Origin: Bacillota bacterium
GTDB taxonomy: Bacteria; Bacillota; Clostridia; Oscillospirales; Ruminococcaceae
Assembly (NCBI GenBank): GCA_029550985.1
Contig: JAKPGH010000004.1
Span: forward strand, 1-5,664
DNA length: 5,664 nt
Direction of reading: 5' to 3'
Shown here: piece by piece, positions 5,470 through 5,664 of the stretch
Layout: the number at the start of each line of letters is the position of its first letter
Numbering within the stretch: position 1 is the stretch's first letter
Notes under the pieces: generated by a model
The model's input: only the letters and a program-made list of their open reading frames with translations
Database searches by the model: none
What the model was told of the DNA's origin: nothing
Program-made: the position numbers and the translations under genes

Positions 5470-5664
5470 GTCGCTCCCCTCACGGGGAGCGTGGATTGAA
5501 ATTTGCCGTCTATGGCATCTAAAACCATCTGCTCGAAGTCGCTCCCCTCACGGGGAGCGTGGATTGAAATAGTCTGGTGTTAGGCTCTGCGTACAACGAG
5601 CCGTGTCGCTCCCCTCACGGGGAGCGTGGATTGAAATGATAAATCAGCTTTGATTCATCCCAGC
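5470..5664 (+). CRISPR. Type I-C CRISPR array, leader-proximal end (three repeats, continues past the window)
   Basis: Three identical 33-bp repeats at 5470-5502, 5538-5570 and 5605-5637. Each is GT, then stem arm CGCTCCCC, loop TCAC, stem arm GGGGAGCG, then TGGATTGAAAT. The 8-bp stem is perfect. Spacers: 35 bp (5503-5537), 34 bp (5571-5604), and at least 27 bp of a third cut by the window edge. Cleavage at the 3' base of the stem, as known for Cas5c, would leave the 11 nt TGGATTGAAAT as the crRNA 5' handle, the I-C handle length. The repeat family and the adjacent I-C genes agree. The lack of any mismatch fits the leader-proximal, recently used end of an active array. Total array length cannot be seen. 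Confidence 0.98.

Overview
The window is the interior of a type I-C (formerly Dvulg) CRISPR-Cas locus, read entirely on the + strand: cas5c (5' end cut off by the window edge), cas8c (csd1) with an internal frame for the small subunit Cas11c, cas7c (csd2), cas4, cas1, cas2, a leader of about 170 bp, and the first three repeats of a CRISPR array that runs off the right edge. The genes are packed as one operon: cas5c-cas8c abut (TAAATG), cas8c-cas7c and cas4-cas1 share ATGA overlaps, cas7c-cas4 overlap by 11 bp, and cas1-cas2 are 5 nt apart. cas3, the effector nuclease-helicase, is not in the window; by the usual I-C order it would lie just left of position 1.

How the genes work together, from family knowledge: Cas5c cuts the pre-crRNA at the base of the repeat hairpin and stays on the 5' handle; Cas7c polymerises along the spacer; Cas8c recognises the PAM; Cas11c forms the belly of the Cascade complex; Cas3 (off-window) degrades the target. 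Cas4, Cas1 and Cas2 select, trim and integrate new spacers at the leader-repeat 1 junction. All visible catalytic and metal or cluster residues are present and no frame is broken, so the locus looks functional.

Organism: strong AGGAGG-type ribosome binding sites, mid-range to moderately high G+C by eye, and a Cas8c N-terminus of the kind seen in clostridial Csd1 proteins suggest a Bacillota/Clostridia member, perhaps a gut or anaerobic-digester species. This is inference only.

The gene content is a known system. The points worth a second look are (i) a Shine-Dalgarno inside cas8c placed for a TTG start of Cas11c, with an out-of-frame ATG beside it; (ii) an 8-bp inverted repeat just after cas2; (iii) a duplicated 14-15 bp motif in the leader, each copy followed by a repeat-like GTCnCTCCC sequence, which looks like a duplicated or decayed leader-repeat junction; (iv) spacer 2, which can be read as a peptide resembling phage baseplate spike proteins. 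No complete system of an unknown kind was found.
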